Origin: an uncultured Pseudomonadales bacterium
GTDB lineage: Bacteria; Pseudomonadota; Gammaproteobacteria; Pseudomonadales; Azotimanducaceae
NCBI GenBank assembly: GCA_937775265.1
Contig: CALKBV010000011.1
Location: forward strand, 124,001 to 188,000
Length of the DNA stretch: 64,000 nt
Direction: 5' to 3'
The first letter of the stretch is position 1. The number at the start of each line of letters is the position of its first letter. The notes below the pieces were generated by a model that was not told the DNA's origin, made no database searches, and worked only from the letters and a program-made list of their open reading frames with translations. This document shows, piece by piece, positions 41,867-51,488 of this stretch. Both the position numbers and the translations under genes were made by a program.

Positions 41867-43285
41867 ATGCCTAAAGAGATTTACCTCGTCAAAGTCGGCA
41901 TGTCTATGACTGAAGGAATGGTGTCCGAATGGTTTGTTCAGGATGGCAGCCAGGTCAAGAAAGGCGAGCTGGTCTATGCGTTGGAAACTGAAAAAGTAAA
42001 CCTGGATGTAGATGCCGATTACAGCGGAACCGTTAAACACCTTGTGGAGGTTGGCGTTACTCTGGAACCCGGCGATGTGGTGGGTTACATCTTTGAGGCT
42101 GGGGAAGATATCCCGGATACGCTTGCGGGCGCGCCTGCCGCGGCATCTGCCGAGACGAAGCGTGAACCCGAAGCTACCGCACCGGTACCTGCAGTTGCGG
42201 CTGCACCGGAAACTGTAAGTGCGTCGGTAGCAGCGTCTGATCCAGTCGTTTCTCAGGACGGGCATATTAAATCTTCACCCGCCGCAAGACGGTTGGCCAA
42301 AGAGCTTGGAGTTGATTACACCCGAGTCGCAGGGTCAGGCCCTGGTGGGCGAATAGTCGAGGCAGATGTTCAGGCGGCCAGTCAGCGTGATGCAGTGGTT
42401 CCTGCGGCACCGGCAGAAATAGCAACTGGTCCTGAACCGAAAGCGTCTCCACTCGCCAAAAGATTGGCGTCAGAACGAGGTATCGATATTCGGAGCATTC
42501 AAGGCACAGGCCCAGGTGGGCGTATTGTCCAGTCAGATATTGAAAATGCTGCGGTCACCGGTGTGAGCACAGGCGCTGCGGCTGTGTCAGGTCCAAGGGC
42601 CGGCGAAAGAATCCCAGTTAAAGGAATGAGAAAGACCATCGCATCCCGCATGCATCACAGTTTGCAGGAAAGCGCGCAGCTGACGATGGATATGGAAGTC
42701 AACATGGATGACGTGGTGAAGATGCGAACTTCACTTGTTGAAGAATGGGCTAACGAAGGCGTTAAGCCCACTTATACAGATATCGTGATCAAGGCGGTGG
42801 CGAAAGCATTGCGGGCTCACCCGATGATGAACAGTCAGTTTTTAGGTTCAGAAATAGCCTTGATGACAGAAATTAACGTTGGCATGGCGGTAGCGTTGCC
42901 GGAAGGGTTGATAGTCCCTGTGGTTCGCAATGCAGATCAATTACCTATCAAGGAACTGGCGAAAGAAACTTCTCGTCTGGCTATTGCAGCAAGGGAAGGT
43001 GCTTTGGGTCTTGATGACTACGCCGGTGGCACTTTTACTGTGACAGCACTTGGTATGTATGGGGTCGACTCGTTCACACCCATCATTAATGAGCCACAGA
43101 CTGGCATTATGGGTGTTAACCGAATATTCGATGGCGTTGAATGGAACGGTGACAAGCCCGTAAAGACCAAGAAGATGAATCTTTCCCTGACTTGGGACCA
43201 TAGAGCCGTTGACGGGGCTCCTGCGGCGGAATATCTGGTAGAAGTGCGTAACCTGCTTCAATCGCCTTATCGACTGCTGGTCTAG
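41867..43285 (+). CDS. Dihydrolipoamide acyltransferase E2 with two peripheral-subunit-binding domains
   Basis: The protein has 472 residues. The lipoyl domain (1-80) carries the lipoylated Lys in ALETEKVN (K43). An Ala/Pro linker follows, then two binding domains: SSPAARRLAKELGVDYTRVA with GSGPGGRI (about 140-175), and SPLAKRLASERGIDIRSIQG with TGPGGRIV (about 200-235). Most E2 proteins have one such domain. The catalytic domain (about 248-472) ends with the active-site motif DHRAVDG (H445, D449). The E2 core transfers the acyl group from E1 to CoA. Confidence 0.92.
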   Translation: MPKEIYLVKVGMSMTEGMVSEWFVQDGSQVKKGELVYALETEKVNLDVDADYSGTVKHLVEVGVTLEPGDVVGYIFEAGEDIPDTLAGAPAAASAETKREPEATAPVPAVAAAPETVSASVAASDPVVSQDGHIKSSPAARRLAKELGVDYTRVAGSGPGGRIVEADVQAASQRDAVVPAAPAEIATGPEPKASPLAKRLASERGIDIRSIQGTGPGGRIVQSDIENAAVTGVSTGAAAVSGPRAGERIPVKGMRKTIASRMHHSLQESAQLTMDMEVNMDDVVKMRTSLVEEWANEGVKPTYTDIVIKAVAKALRAHPMMNSQFLGSEIALMTEINVGMAVALPEGLIVPVVRNADQLPIKELAKETSRLAIAAREGALGLDDYAGGTFTVTALGMYGVDSFTPIINEPQTGIMGVNRIFDGVEWNGDKPVKTKKMNLSLTWDHRAVDGAPAAEYLVEVRNLLQSPYRLLV

Positions 43286-43293
43286 GAGGCTCT

Positions 43294-44661
43294 ATGTCAG
43301 AACATAACGTTGACGTCCTGGTCATTGGCGGTGGCCCTGGGGGCTATACCGCTGCGATTCGGGCATCCCAATTGGGTCTTAGTGTGGGCTTAGCTGAACG
43401 CGCAGAACTCGGCGGTGTTTGCCTGAACTGGGGATGTATCCCGACTAAATCACTGCTGCACACCGCAGATGTCATGCGTGAAGCCATGACTGCCGGTGAG
43501 TTGGGGCTTGAAATAAGCAAACCAAAGTTCAACCTGAAAAAAGTCGTCAAACGATCACGTGATGTGGCAGCTCAACTGAGCGGTGGCATCTCACACCTGA
43601 TGCGCAAGAACAAGATTATCGTTTTTGTTGGTGATGCAATGTTCCAGGACAAGAACACAGTGGTTGTTGGGGATGACACTATCATTGCTGACAATATCAT
43701 CGTCGCGACGGGTGCCAGAGCGAGAAACCTGCCGCATATACAGGCGGACGGGGATCGAGTCTGGGACGCGCGAAGCGCGATGACGCCGACCTTCATGCCG
43801 AAAGAACTGCTGATCATTGGCGCCGGAGCGATCGGTGTAGAGTTTGCGAGTTTCTACAACACGCTTGGTGCAAAGGTGACGCTTGTCGAAGTGATGGACC
43901 AGATTCTTCCCGCTGAAGACTCAGAGATCGCTGACCTAGCGAAGCAGTCTTTTATCAAACAGGGAATGGAAGTATTGACGGGTACGGGCGTTGACGAGGT
44001 CAAGGTCACAGGTAAAACCTTGACTGCTCTGATCGGCGGTAAGAACCGAAAATTTGATGCAGCTATCCTGTCGGTTGGCGTATCAGGAAACATTGAAGAC
44101 CTGGGGCTTGAAGCCATTGGCGTTGAGGTCGATCGAGGTTTCATCAGCGTTGATGAATACCAGCAAACCAGTGTCGATGGTGTCTATGCCATTGGTGACG
44201 TGGCCGGTGTTCCTTGTCTTGCACACAAGGCCAGTCATGAAGGCATCATTGCCGTTGAAGGTATCGTCGGTGAAATGCCGCATCCGCTGAACAGGGAACG
44301 AATACCCGGTTGTACTTATAGCCATCCACAGATCGCGAGCATCGGGCTGTCAGAAGTTCAGGCGGGTGAAAGAGGTGAGATAAAAGTTGGACGCTTCCCG
44401 CTGCTTGCCAATGGCAAAGCGGTTGCGGTGAATGATACTGAAGGCCTGGTCAAAACCATTTTTGATGCTTCTACGGGCTCGCTACTGGGTGCACATATGA
44501 TTGGTCCTGGCGTGACAGAAATGATCCAGGGTTTTGCCGTAGCCATTGGCCTTGAGACGACAGAGGCGGAATTAATGGAAACCATCTTCCCGCATCCAAC
44601 GTTGTCTGAAGCGATGCATGAATCTGTGCTATCAGCTTTCGGGCGGACTATTAATTTCTAG
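43294..44661 (+). CDS. lpdA: Dihydrolipoamide dehydrogenase (E3)
   Basis: This 455-residue, full-length flavoprotein has FAD motif VLVIGGGPGGYTAAIRA, the redox disulfide GGVCLNWGCIPTKS (C43, C48), NAD-binding IIGAGAIGVEFASFYNTLGA, the second FAD motif YAIGDVAG and the C-terminal His/Glu pair in FPHPTLSEAMHE. It reoxidises the lipoyl arms of E2 and passes electrons to NAD+. It starts 8 bases after E2 with AGGAGG before its ATG. Confidence 0.95.
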   Translation: MSEHNVDVLVIGGGPGGYTAAIRASQLGLSVGLAERAELGGVCLNWGCIPTKSLLHTADVMREAMTAGELGLEISKPKFNLKKVVKRSRDVAAQLSGGISHLMRKNKIIVFVGDAMFQDKNTVVVGDDTIIADNIIVATGARARNLPHIQADGDRVWDARSAMTPTFMPKELLIIGAGAIGVEFASFYNTLGAKVTLVEVMDQILPAEDSEIADLAKQSFIKQGMEVLTGTGVDEVKVTGKTLTALIGGKNRKFDAAILSVGVSGNIEDLGLEAIGVEVDRGFISVDEYQQTSVDGVYAIGDVAGVPCLAHKASHEGIIAVEGIVGEMPHPLNRERIPGCTYSHPQIASIGLSEVQAGERGEIKVGRFPLLANGKAVAVNDTEGLVKTIFDASTGSLLGAHMIGPGVTEMIQGFAVAIGLETTEAELMETIFPHPTLSEAMHESVLSAFGRTINF

Positions 44662-44719
44662 TGTAAAAAACCTAACCTAAACAATAAAAAGAACCCAACA
44701 AAACTAGTGGATAAGAACA

Positions 44720-46264
44720 ATGACTTTTGCCAAGCCATATTCAGTTGAACGCCCGGAAGAGATTGCTATTTGTGATCCAGAGAAGGAACTCAAGTGGGCG
44801 GAAGTAGATGACGTATTGAACCGCTGTGCTAACGGTTTGCAATCGATGGACCTGGGTCCCGATGTTAGAATTGCAGTATTTGCGGAAAATGCCGTTGAAA
44901 CAGCGATGGCGAACCTGGGCGGATTAGTGGCTGGCGCGTCGGTTGTACCGATAAATTTTCACCTGACTGCTGAAGAAGTAAATTACATTCTTGGCGATTC
45001 CGGTACGCGTGTCCTGTTTGTTGGCCCAGAGACCTGGGAGAGAGGCGTCGAAGCAGCCAAGGGAACGGAAGTTCATACAGTCGTAGGGTGGGGTGCGCCG
45101 AAAGGGTCCGCGGTAACACCCTGGTCGGATTGGCTCACGGGGAATGACGCCGGCGAACCGGACCAGTCCGTTCCTCCACTACCTAATCTACTTTACACTT
45201 CGGGAACAACAGGGCGGCCAAAAGGAACAGACCTGCCTCCAACGATGTTTGCCGGCGGCGCGACAGTCGACGAACACCTGGCTAACTTCAAGGCCGGTGT
45301 GCTGGAGCGGTCAGGTGGGGTGACTGGCCCTCAATTGGTCGTTGGTCCCATGTATCACACGGGTCCGCTTTCCGGAACGCGCCAGCTCATTGCCGGGGTC
45401 TCTTCTGTCATCATGGCCAGGTTCAATGCAGAAAGGACGCTTGAAGTCATACACCAGCACGGCATCTTTTCCTCCATCATGGTGCCTACACACTTTGTGC
45501 GACTACTGGCGTTGCCAGATGACGTAAAAGCGAAATACGACATTTCATCTATTCGTTCAATTAGCCATACGGGTGCTAAATGTCCGGTCGATGTTAAGCG
45601 CGAAATGATCGAGTGGTTTGGTCCTGTGTTTCTGGATGCCTATGGTGCCAGCGAAGTTGGCACCACCTGCATGATTACTTCTGAAGAGTGGCTCAAGAAT
45701 CCGGGTTCTGTGGGTAGGTCAGTTCCGCCATTTACCGCGAGAATTTTGGACGATGATAATAACGACATGCCCGCCAACACTGAGGGTAAACTCTATTTTG
45801 AGGATGCGACCGGCAGGGGCGTGATTTATCACAATGACCCAGAGAAATCCGCGGCAGCGCATATTGCGCCCGGGGTCTTTACCCTGGGTGAAATCGCCTA
45901 TATGAATGAAGAGGGCTATGTCTTCATCACAGACCGGTTCAGTGACATGGTAGTTTCAGGAGGCGTAAACCTCTATCCGGCGGAACCAGAACAGGTGCTG
46001 ATTCATCATCCTGCGGTGCTCGATGTCGCCTGTATTGGTGTGCCGCATAAAGAAATGGGCGAAGAACTCAAAGCCCTGGTGATTCCGAAGGAAGACGTAG
46101 ACTTACCTTCACCAGAGGTAATGATTGCCTGGTGTCGAGAGCGTCTATCGCACTATAAGTGTCCCAGAACATTGGACTTTGTGGACGACCTTGGACGCAA
46201 CACGATGGGTAAAATTAACAAGCGAAAGCTTCGCGCACCATATTGGGAAGGTGTTTCATCCTGA
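44720..46264 (+). CDS. AMP-dependent acyl-CoA synthetase/ligase
   Basis: This 514-residue adenylate-forming enzyme has the P-loop motif LLYTSGTTGRPKGTDLPP (about residues 156-173), DAYGASEVGT (A5 region), GEIAYMNEEGYVFITDRFSD with the hinge Asp, and a C-terminal Lys in NTMGKINKRKLRAP. It activates an organic acid with CoA. It lies 58 bases after lpdA and shares its direction, so it may be part of the dehydrogenase operon or a nearby unit. A second ligase of the same superfamily is at 31656. The substrate is unknown. Confidence 0.9.
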   Translation: MTFAKPYSVERPEEIAICDPEKELKWAEVDDVLNRCANGLQSMDLGPDVRIAVFAENAVETAMANLGGLVAGASVVPINFHLTAEEVNYILGDSGTRVLFVGPETWERGVEAAKGTEVHTVVGWGAPKGSAVTPWSDWLTGNDAGEPDQSVPPLPNLLYTSGTTGRPKGTDLPPTMFAGGATVDEHLANFKAGVLERSGGVTGPQLVVGPMYHTGPLSGTRQLIAGVSSVIMARFNAERTLEVIHQHGIFSSIMVPTHFVRLLALPDDVKAKYDISSIRSISHTGAKCPVDVKREMIEWFGPVFLDAYGASEVGTTCMITSEEWLKNPGSVGRSVPPFTARILDDDNNDMPANTEGKLYFEDATGRGVIYHNDPEKSAAAHIAPGVFTLGEIAYMNEEGYVFITDRFSDMVVSGGVNLYPAEPEQVLIHHPAVLDVACIGVPHKEMGEELKALVIPKEDVDLPSPEVMIAWCRERLSHYKCPRTLDFVDDLGRNTMGKINKRKLRAPYWEGVSS

Positions 46265-46294
46265 TGCTGTCTCCCGGTCCATGTTGTCAGGCTG

Positions 46295-47461
46295 TTACGG
46301 GTTGAATGACTCCCGGGGATCCAGCTTTCTCGCCATTAGCATCAATAGAAACAAGGCCCCATAACACCCGCTACCAAACAGGAGTATCGTTTTGGTGTCG
46401 GTCCACTCCACAATCTGGCTGGTGACGTAGGGGCTGACCGCGGTGCCTACTGTTGCGCCCAGCAATAAGAGTGACACCAGTCGATTGCCCGGTACTTCTA
46501 TCATCTCGGTAGCGAATGACAATATTGCTTTCAGCAAGGCGAGGTTCGCGAACCCCCATACCAGCGACAAGACAATCAGCCATTCAATATCACTGACGTT
46601 CCATAATGGCAATGAACCACAGAAAGTTGTGGCTGAGGCAATCAGTACCAATCGTCTCACGCCAACCTTAAGCACCCACCAGGCTACAAAAACCTGCGCG
46701 AGAAACATGCCTAGCCAAAATTGACCGACAAGGCTTCCTGCCTGGCCGGGTTGGGCGTCCAGAATAGTGGCGGCATAGTTTGGCAGCCAGAACAGCATTG
46801 AGTACTGGCCGAGCGTATACAGGAACAAAGAAATTACGCATAGCCAAGCGGATAGCGGCCAGGGGGAAGGCTTCGCGGCGTGTTCTTCGCGCAATGTATT
46901 TGGAAACCTGCTAATGGCTGCGAGAATGGCCACCGTGGCCGCAATGAAACCAATCAACTGATAGGTTGCGCTCCAGCCAAATTCTTGGCCTACAAGGTAG
47001 GTTGCGGTCCAGGCGATAGCGAATCCTGCGACGCTGAAGGAACCATCAGTGATGACTAGCATAGAGGCCCGTCGATCTTCACTGTATGAATGCGAAATGG
47101 TAATCGCGGCACCCGCCAGCCCGACGCCGCTGCCTATTCCAACGAATGCCAATATATATCGGGCCGATTCAAGTGAATCGACTGTCACAAATGAAAGTAA
47201 TACCAGCGCAACCAACCCGTAGATCGCGATGAACAGTTTTCTTAGGCTAATCCAGTCGAAGATAAAAAGCGCAATGACGGCACCGACGAGTATGCCGCCG
47301 GTTAACCAACTGAACTGTTTGGTTACGTCTGTGATGGATTGGCTGAAATGTTCTGCCATGGGGCCCGACAGTATTCCTATCGGTGCAAGCATGGAGGAAA
47401 GGACGAAGTACGTCAGGAACGATACCAGTGTAATGACTACCTGGTTGGATTTGGGTGACAT
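46295..47461 (-). CDS. MFS transporter (TsgA-like)
   Basis: The protein has 388 residues and 12 predicted helices: VITLVSFLTYFVLSSMLAPI, LTGGILVGAVIALFIFDWIS, FVGIGSGVGLAGAAITISHS onward to SGCYGALFLLMLMARKLDP. The overall pattern resembles the TsgA branch of MFS carriers. It has a short loop between helices 6 and 7 (RFPNTLREEHAAKPS). Its stop lies 30 bases from that of the acyl-CoA ligase (convergent), and it diverges from the aldo/keto reductase gene. Substrate is not known. Confidence 0.83.
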   Translation of the reverse strand: MSPKSNQVVITLVSFLTYFVLSSMLAPIGILSGPMAEHFSQSITDVTKQFSWLTGGILVGAVIALFIFDWISLRKLFIAIYGLVALVLLSFVTVDSLESARYILAFVGIGSGVGLAGAAITISHSYSEDRRASMLVITDGSFSVAGFAIAWTATYLVGQEFGWSATYQLIGFIAATVAILAAISRFPNTLREEHAAKPSPWPLSAWLCVISLFLYTLGQYSMLFWLPNYAATILDAQPGQAGSLVGQFWLGMFLAQVFVAWWVLKVGVRRLVLIASATTFCGSLPLWNVSDIEWLIVLSLVWGFANLALLKAILSFATEMIEVPGNRLVSLLLLGATVGTAVSPYVTSQIVEWTDTKTILLFGSGCYGALFLLMLMARKLDPRESFNP

Positions 47462-47659
47462 AGCGACTCGAATATGGCGTCACTAGGTAGTTTGGCATAT
47501 CGATGCTGTCACGATAAGCCCGGCGCTTCCTTGTTGGGTTCGGGTGTCTTAACCGGTCCTATTTGTTACAACATTACTTCAGGAAAGAAATGGGCTAGAG
47601 TGATTTAGCGATTCAGTTCTAATGGATCAGTTCAATACTCACAATTTCAGGGAAGCAGA

Positions 47660-49147
47660 ATGAAGAATATTGGCAATATCACTTTAGCGGCGTGGGTCGT
47701 CACATTTCTTTTAGGTTATTTTGGGCTTGGCGCATGGCTGTATGAGGTCATGGAAGGCATGGACAGATCTATGGTGCCTTTGGCGCCCTCCATCGCTTTT
47801 GCGATTGCTGTGGTCACCAGTATCGTCCTGACGGTGATGTGGGCGCGAAACCTGGGCAGCGATGTATTGGCAGAAGATAAGCCAAGCGGGCGGAGAAAGT
47901 TCTTGTTGGGTGGAGCCGCTGTTACCGGCGGGGTTCTTGGTGGGACGGTGGCGGTAGTTGCAAAGCTCTCTCCCTGGTTGCAGTCCACAGTACCAATGAT
48001 GAATGAAGTCGGCCAGGAAGTGTTGACCGCAGAGACAGCGCATGAGCGCTGGACAGGGTCACGAATCGTCAGTAAGAGGCCGCTGGGTTCTACAGGATTT
48101 ATGGTGTCAGACATTTCGTTTGGTAGCGGCCGGATCATGCGTCACACCAATCCGGAAGACCTGTTTCGCGAAGCGCTTGACCGGGGTATTAACTACATAG
48201 ATACGTCACCGGATTATGCCGGTGCCATGTCCGAAACCACGATTGGTAATGTCCTTAAGGACAGAAAACGCGAAGAACTGTTTGTGGTCACCAAGTGGTG
48301 TACCTCAGAGGGGCATGTTCGGCAGGGGTCGACTCCCCAAGACTATATTGCAGCACTTGATGATAGCTTGAGCAGGTTGCAGACAGATTATGTCGACCTT
48401 GTTCATGTCCACGCCTGCGATACAGTGGAACGCCTGATGGACCCAAATATGCTCGAAGCCTTCGAGATAGCGAAAGAGCAGGGCAAAGTGCGATTTCTTG
48501 GTGTATCGACACATACGCCAAACCTGGAAGAAGTGGCTAACGCCGCGATCGACAGTGGCAAGATTGATGTGATGATGCTTGCGTACCATCATGGCGCCTG
48601 GCCCAAGCAGCGGGAAATTATTAAAAGAGCTGCGGAGAAAGGTATTGGCATCGTCGCAATGAAGACCCTGAAGGGCGCCAAACACAGGGGTATGGTTGAG
48701 TTCCGGGATGATGCCACGTCTTATACTCAGGCAGCGTTTAAGTGGGTCAACTCAGATCCCAATGTGTCCTGTTTGGTGGTTTCGTTCTTTGAAAATGAGC
48801 ATCTGGATGAATATTTGCACGCCTCTGGTCAGTCATTGACCGAAGCAGATGTTGCAGTACTGGATAAATACGACGAGCTGATCGCGGGCACCCATTGTTT
48901 CTCCTCTTGCGGCGACTGCCTGAACAGCTGCCCGGAGTCTTTGCCGATCAATGATGTTCTGCGTCATCGTATGTATTTCGAAGATTATGGCGACGAGAAA
49001 GAAGCGATGTTGCTTTACGCAGCCCTGGATAAACAGGCTGATAAATGTGTCACCTGCTCCGCGCCATGTACCGGTGCGTGTCCGGAAGACATCGATATCA
49101 AATTCCGTATGGTAGGCGCTCACGAACGCCTGACTATGATCGCCTGA
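47660..49147 (+). CDS. Aldo/keto reductase with N-terminal membrane/Tat-like segment and C-terminal Fe-S cluster domain
   Basis: The protein has 495 residues. Two hydrophobic helices (about residues 7-55) are followed by GRRKFLLGGAAVTGGVLGGT, a Tat-like twin-Arg motif before a third hydrophobic segment. The aldo/keto reductase barrel (about 130-400) has NYIDTSPDYAGAMSETTIGN with catalytic Tyr, FVVTKW (Lys) and LVHVHACD (His). The last 90 residues have eight Cys in CFSSCGDCLNSCPES and CVTCSAPCTGACPEDI, for two [4Fe-4S] clusters. It is probably membrane-attached, passing electrons between the cluster pair and the reductase site. Confidence 0.87.
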   Translation: MKNIGNITLAAWVVTFLLGYFGLGAWLYEVMEGMDRSMVPLAPSIAFAIAVVTSIVLTVMWARNLGSDVLAEDKPSGRRKFLLGGAAVTGGVLGGTVAVVAKLSPWLQSTVPMMNEVGQEVLTAETAHERWTGSRIVSKRPLGSTGFMVSDISFGSGRIMRHTNPEDLFREALDRGINYIDTSPDYAGAMSETTIGNVLKDRKREELFVVTKWCTSEGHVRQGSTPQDYIAALDDSLSRLQTDYVDLVHVHACDTVERLMDPNMLEAFEIAKEQGKVRFLGVSTHTPNLEEVANAAIDSGKIDVMMLAYHHGAWPKQREIIKRAAEKGIGIVAMKTLKGAKHRGMVEFRDDATSYTQAAFKWVNSDPNVSCLVVSFFENEHLDEYLHASGQSLTEADVAVLDKYDELIAGTHCFSSCGDCLNSCPESLPINDVLRHRMYFEDYGDEKEAMLLYAALDKQADKCVTCSAPCTGACPEDIDIKFRMVGAHERLTMIA

Positions 49148-49160
49148 GTGTAAACGACTA

Positions 49161-49955
49161 ATGTCAGAAGAATTGCTGATTCATCCTGATTCGCTTAAGG
49201 ACTTCCGTATGGAGTCGCTGACTTTTCTCGGCAGAACCAAAGACGTGTACGTGTTGGGTGAAGGACCGGCCGTTATTGTGATGTCGGAGATTCCTGGTAT
49301 TTATCAGCTGGTCGCGGATTTTGCGCGCCGGCTCTGTGTCGAAGGCTTTACGGCCTGGATGCCGCATATGTTTGGTGAGGCTGGCAAGGCGCCCACCACG
49401 GGTTATGCAATAGCCTCTATGGCGAAAGCCTGCATTTCCAAAGAGTTCTACGCTTTCTCAGCAAACCAGTCGAGTCCGATTGTGGACTGGCTGCGTTCGC
49501 TTGCCAGGCATGCCCACGAGCAATCCGGTGGTAAGGGCGTTGGCGCAATTGGAATGTGCTTTACGGGTAACTTTGCGTTCAATTTGATGCTTGAGCCATC
49601 GGTGCTTGCCCCTGTGTTGTCTCAGCCATCTTTACCGCTTGGCAAAAAAGGTGGCATGCACGTTGCGCCCGACGAGCTTCGCTGTATCAAGGCACGGCTC
49701 GAAGATGAGGATCTCACCGTACTTGGCTACTGTTTTGAGGGAGATAGTTTCTGCAGGAAAGAGCGGTTTGATGACTACCGGGCGGCACTGGGTGATCGAT
49801 TCAAAGGCACCATGCTGGCCGCGAAATCAGCTAGGCCCGGAACCGGTCAGCCTCCGCATAGCGTCGTCACCCGCCACCTGATCGACGAAGAAGGTGAGCC
49901 CACCCGGGCTGCCCTTGATGAAATTATTGCCTTCTATAACCTGCGGCTAAAGTAA
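49161..49955 (+). CDS. Dienelactone hydrolase family protein
   Basis: This 264-residue alpha/beta hydrolase has a Cys nucleophile elbow GVGAIGMCFTGNFAFNLM (GxCxxG) as in dienelactone hydrolase. An early acidic strand is AVIVMSEIPGIYQLVADFAR, and the C-terminal His lies in GQPPHSVVTRHLID. Dienelactone hydrolase opens lactones in aromatic degradation; related enzymes cleave other esters. It starts 13 bases after the reductase gene and is probably co-transcribed. Confidence 0.87.
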   Translation: MSEELLIHPDSLKDFRMESLTFLGRTKDVYVLGEGPAVIVMSEIPGIYQLVADFARRLCVEGFTAWMPHMFGEAGKAPTTGYAIASMAKACISKEFYAFSANQSSPIVDWLRSLARHAHEQSGGKGVGAIGMCFTGNFAFNLMLEPSVLAPVLSQPSLPLGKKGGMHVAPDELRCIKARLEDEDLTVLGYCFEGDSFCRKERFDDYRAALGDRFKGTMLAAKSARPGTGQPPHSVVTRHLIDEEGEPTRAALDEIIAFYNLRLK

Positions 49956-50139
49956 GTCCAGCTCCCTGCCAGTATCAGTTACTCCAATAGACAATCTGAC
50001 ATCTGGACCAAAGCGCTCGAAAAAGGCACGATATAGTTAGCACGAAGCGCCTGCAGCGCGGTAACAGCACCAGGTGATTCAGACATCTGGGCTACAGCTC
50101 GCGATAACTTTAAAGAAACAAAGGATATAGGCAAACAAC

Positions 50140-50592
50140 ATGATAGTAGGAATACACCATGTGGCTCTGGGCGTCAGCGATTTTGAAAAAGCGCTCAAGT
50201 TCTACACAGAAGGGCTGGGTTTTGAAGTTGTCCAGGAGAGCAAGTTCGATAGTTCGCCAGAAGTCGATCGTGCAGTTGGATTGCAAAACGCGAAGGCTCG
50301 TATGGCGATGTTAAAAGGCCCCAATGCTTTTCTTGAACTCTGGCAGTACACAAATCCTGAGCCAAAGGACCTGAGGTCCAGGCCCTGTGATTATGGTTAT
50401 CCACATTTTGCCCTGCAGGTTGATGACATTCAGGTGGAGTACGATCGACTAAAAACTCACGGCATGGAGTTTGTGGGTGAGGTGGTACATTTTGGGGATA
50501 CGTCGTCGGCTATTTATGGTCGTGACCCCTGTGGCAATGTCATTGAACTCTATGAGATCAAGACACCGGATATTGCACAACTGGAACGTTAG
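50140..50592 (+). CDS. VOC (glyoxalase) family protein
   Basis: This 150-residue protein starts MIVGIHHVALGVSDFEKALK, a typical VOC metal His at residue 7. The second module has YGYPHFALQVDDIQVEYDRL and ends IYGRDPCGNVIELYEIK with metal Glu. It most resembles glyoxalase/methylmalonyl-CoA epimerase-like proteins. It is followed after 9 bases by an SDR gene, suggesting they act in one pathway. Substrate unknown. Confidence 0.85.
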   Translation: MIVGIHHVALGVSDFEKALKFYTEGLGFEVVQESKFDSSPEVDRAVGLQNAKARMAMLKGPNAFLELWQYTNPEPKDLRSRPCDYGYPHFALQVDDIQVEYDRLKTHGMEFVGEVVHFGDTSSAIYGRDPCGNVIELYEIKTPDIAQLER

Positions 50593-50601
50593 GAAACGAT
50601 T

Positions 50602-51477
50602 ATGGCAGTAACATTCAAAGATAAAGTTGTCCTGGTGACAGGTGGAAGTCGAGGGCTGGGTAATGCATTTTCAAGATGCCTTGCGCAGGCAGGTGCAACC
50701 ATCGCGATCAATAGCTCGACGGAAGATGATAGAGGGACGACTCAGGCGATCAATGATGCTGGTGGTCGAGCGATTCACTTCCCGGGCCGTGTTGAAGACA
50801 GTGCAGAGTTGGTAGAAAGGGTGGTGGCTGAATGCGGACGCGTTGATGCGATTATCCACAATGCCGGCTTTATCCAAGACAAGACGCTGCGGAAAATGCC
50901 TGAAGCGCAATGGGACGCAGTGATGGATGTTCACCTGAAGACATCCTTTAAACTCGCCCAGGCCGGATGGCCGCATTTCGAGGAGCAGGGCGGTGGCAGA
51001 ATTGTGTTGATGTCCTCTTCCGCAGGGCTGTATGGAAATTTTGGCCAGGCGAATTACGCGTCTGCGAAAATGGGGATGTATGGCCTGGCCCAGTCAATTG
51101 CACAGGAAGGCGCAAAAACTAACATCACCTGTAATTGTGTTTCGCCCTTTGGCGCCACAGAGATGAACAGTGCTAACTTCCCTGAAGCACTGAAGACCGC
51201 GATCAAAGCAGATTATGTTGCACCGCTTGTTGCTTATCTGGCACACGAGGACTGCAAAGAGTCTGGCAGTATGTTTGAGGCTTCGGCCGGGTCTTTCAAA
51301 AAAGTTCGCTGGGAACGGGCGGTGGGACTGAACCTCGATCCAAGAACGGAAGATGTGAGCATTGATGCGGTTGCTGAAAACTGGGACCAGGTTGTCGACT
51401 TCAGCGAAACGGAACATCCTTCAGGTATGGGCGAAGCGTTGCAGTTGATGTACGCCAGGACGATGACTACCCAATAG
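50602..51477 (+). CDS. SDR-family dehydrogenase (MFE-2-type 3-hydroxyacyl-CoA dehydrogenase-like)
   Basis: This 291-residue classical short-chain dehydrogenase has the cofactor motif VLVTGGSRGLGNAFSRCLAQ, IHNAGF (NAG), catalytic Ser in VLMSSSAGLYGNFGQAN and YASAKMG (YxxxK). The extra C-terminal segment after the Rossmann core (SGSMFEASAGSFKKVRWERA) is characteristic of the dehydrogenase part of peroxisomal multifunctional enzyme type 2, so a 3-hydroxyacyl-CoA substrate is likely. It is coupled to the VOC gene and converges on the MhpD-like gene. Confidence 0.88.
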   Translation: MAVTFKDKVVLVTGGSRGLGNAFSRCLAQAGATIAINSSTEDDRGTTQAINDAGGRAIHFPGRVEDSAELVERVVAECGRVDAIIHNAGFIQDKTLRKMPEAQWDAVMDVHLKTSFKLAQAGWPHFEEQGGGRIVLMSSSAGLYGNFGQANYASAKMGMYGLAQSIAQEGAKTNITCNCVSPFGATEMNSANFPEALKTAIKADYVAPLVAYLAHEDCKESGSMFEASAGSFKKVRWERAVGLNLDPRTEDVSIDAVAENWDQVVDFSETEHPSGMGEALQLMYARTMTTQ

Positions 51478-51488
51478 CTTTTAGTTCG

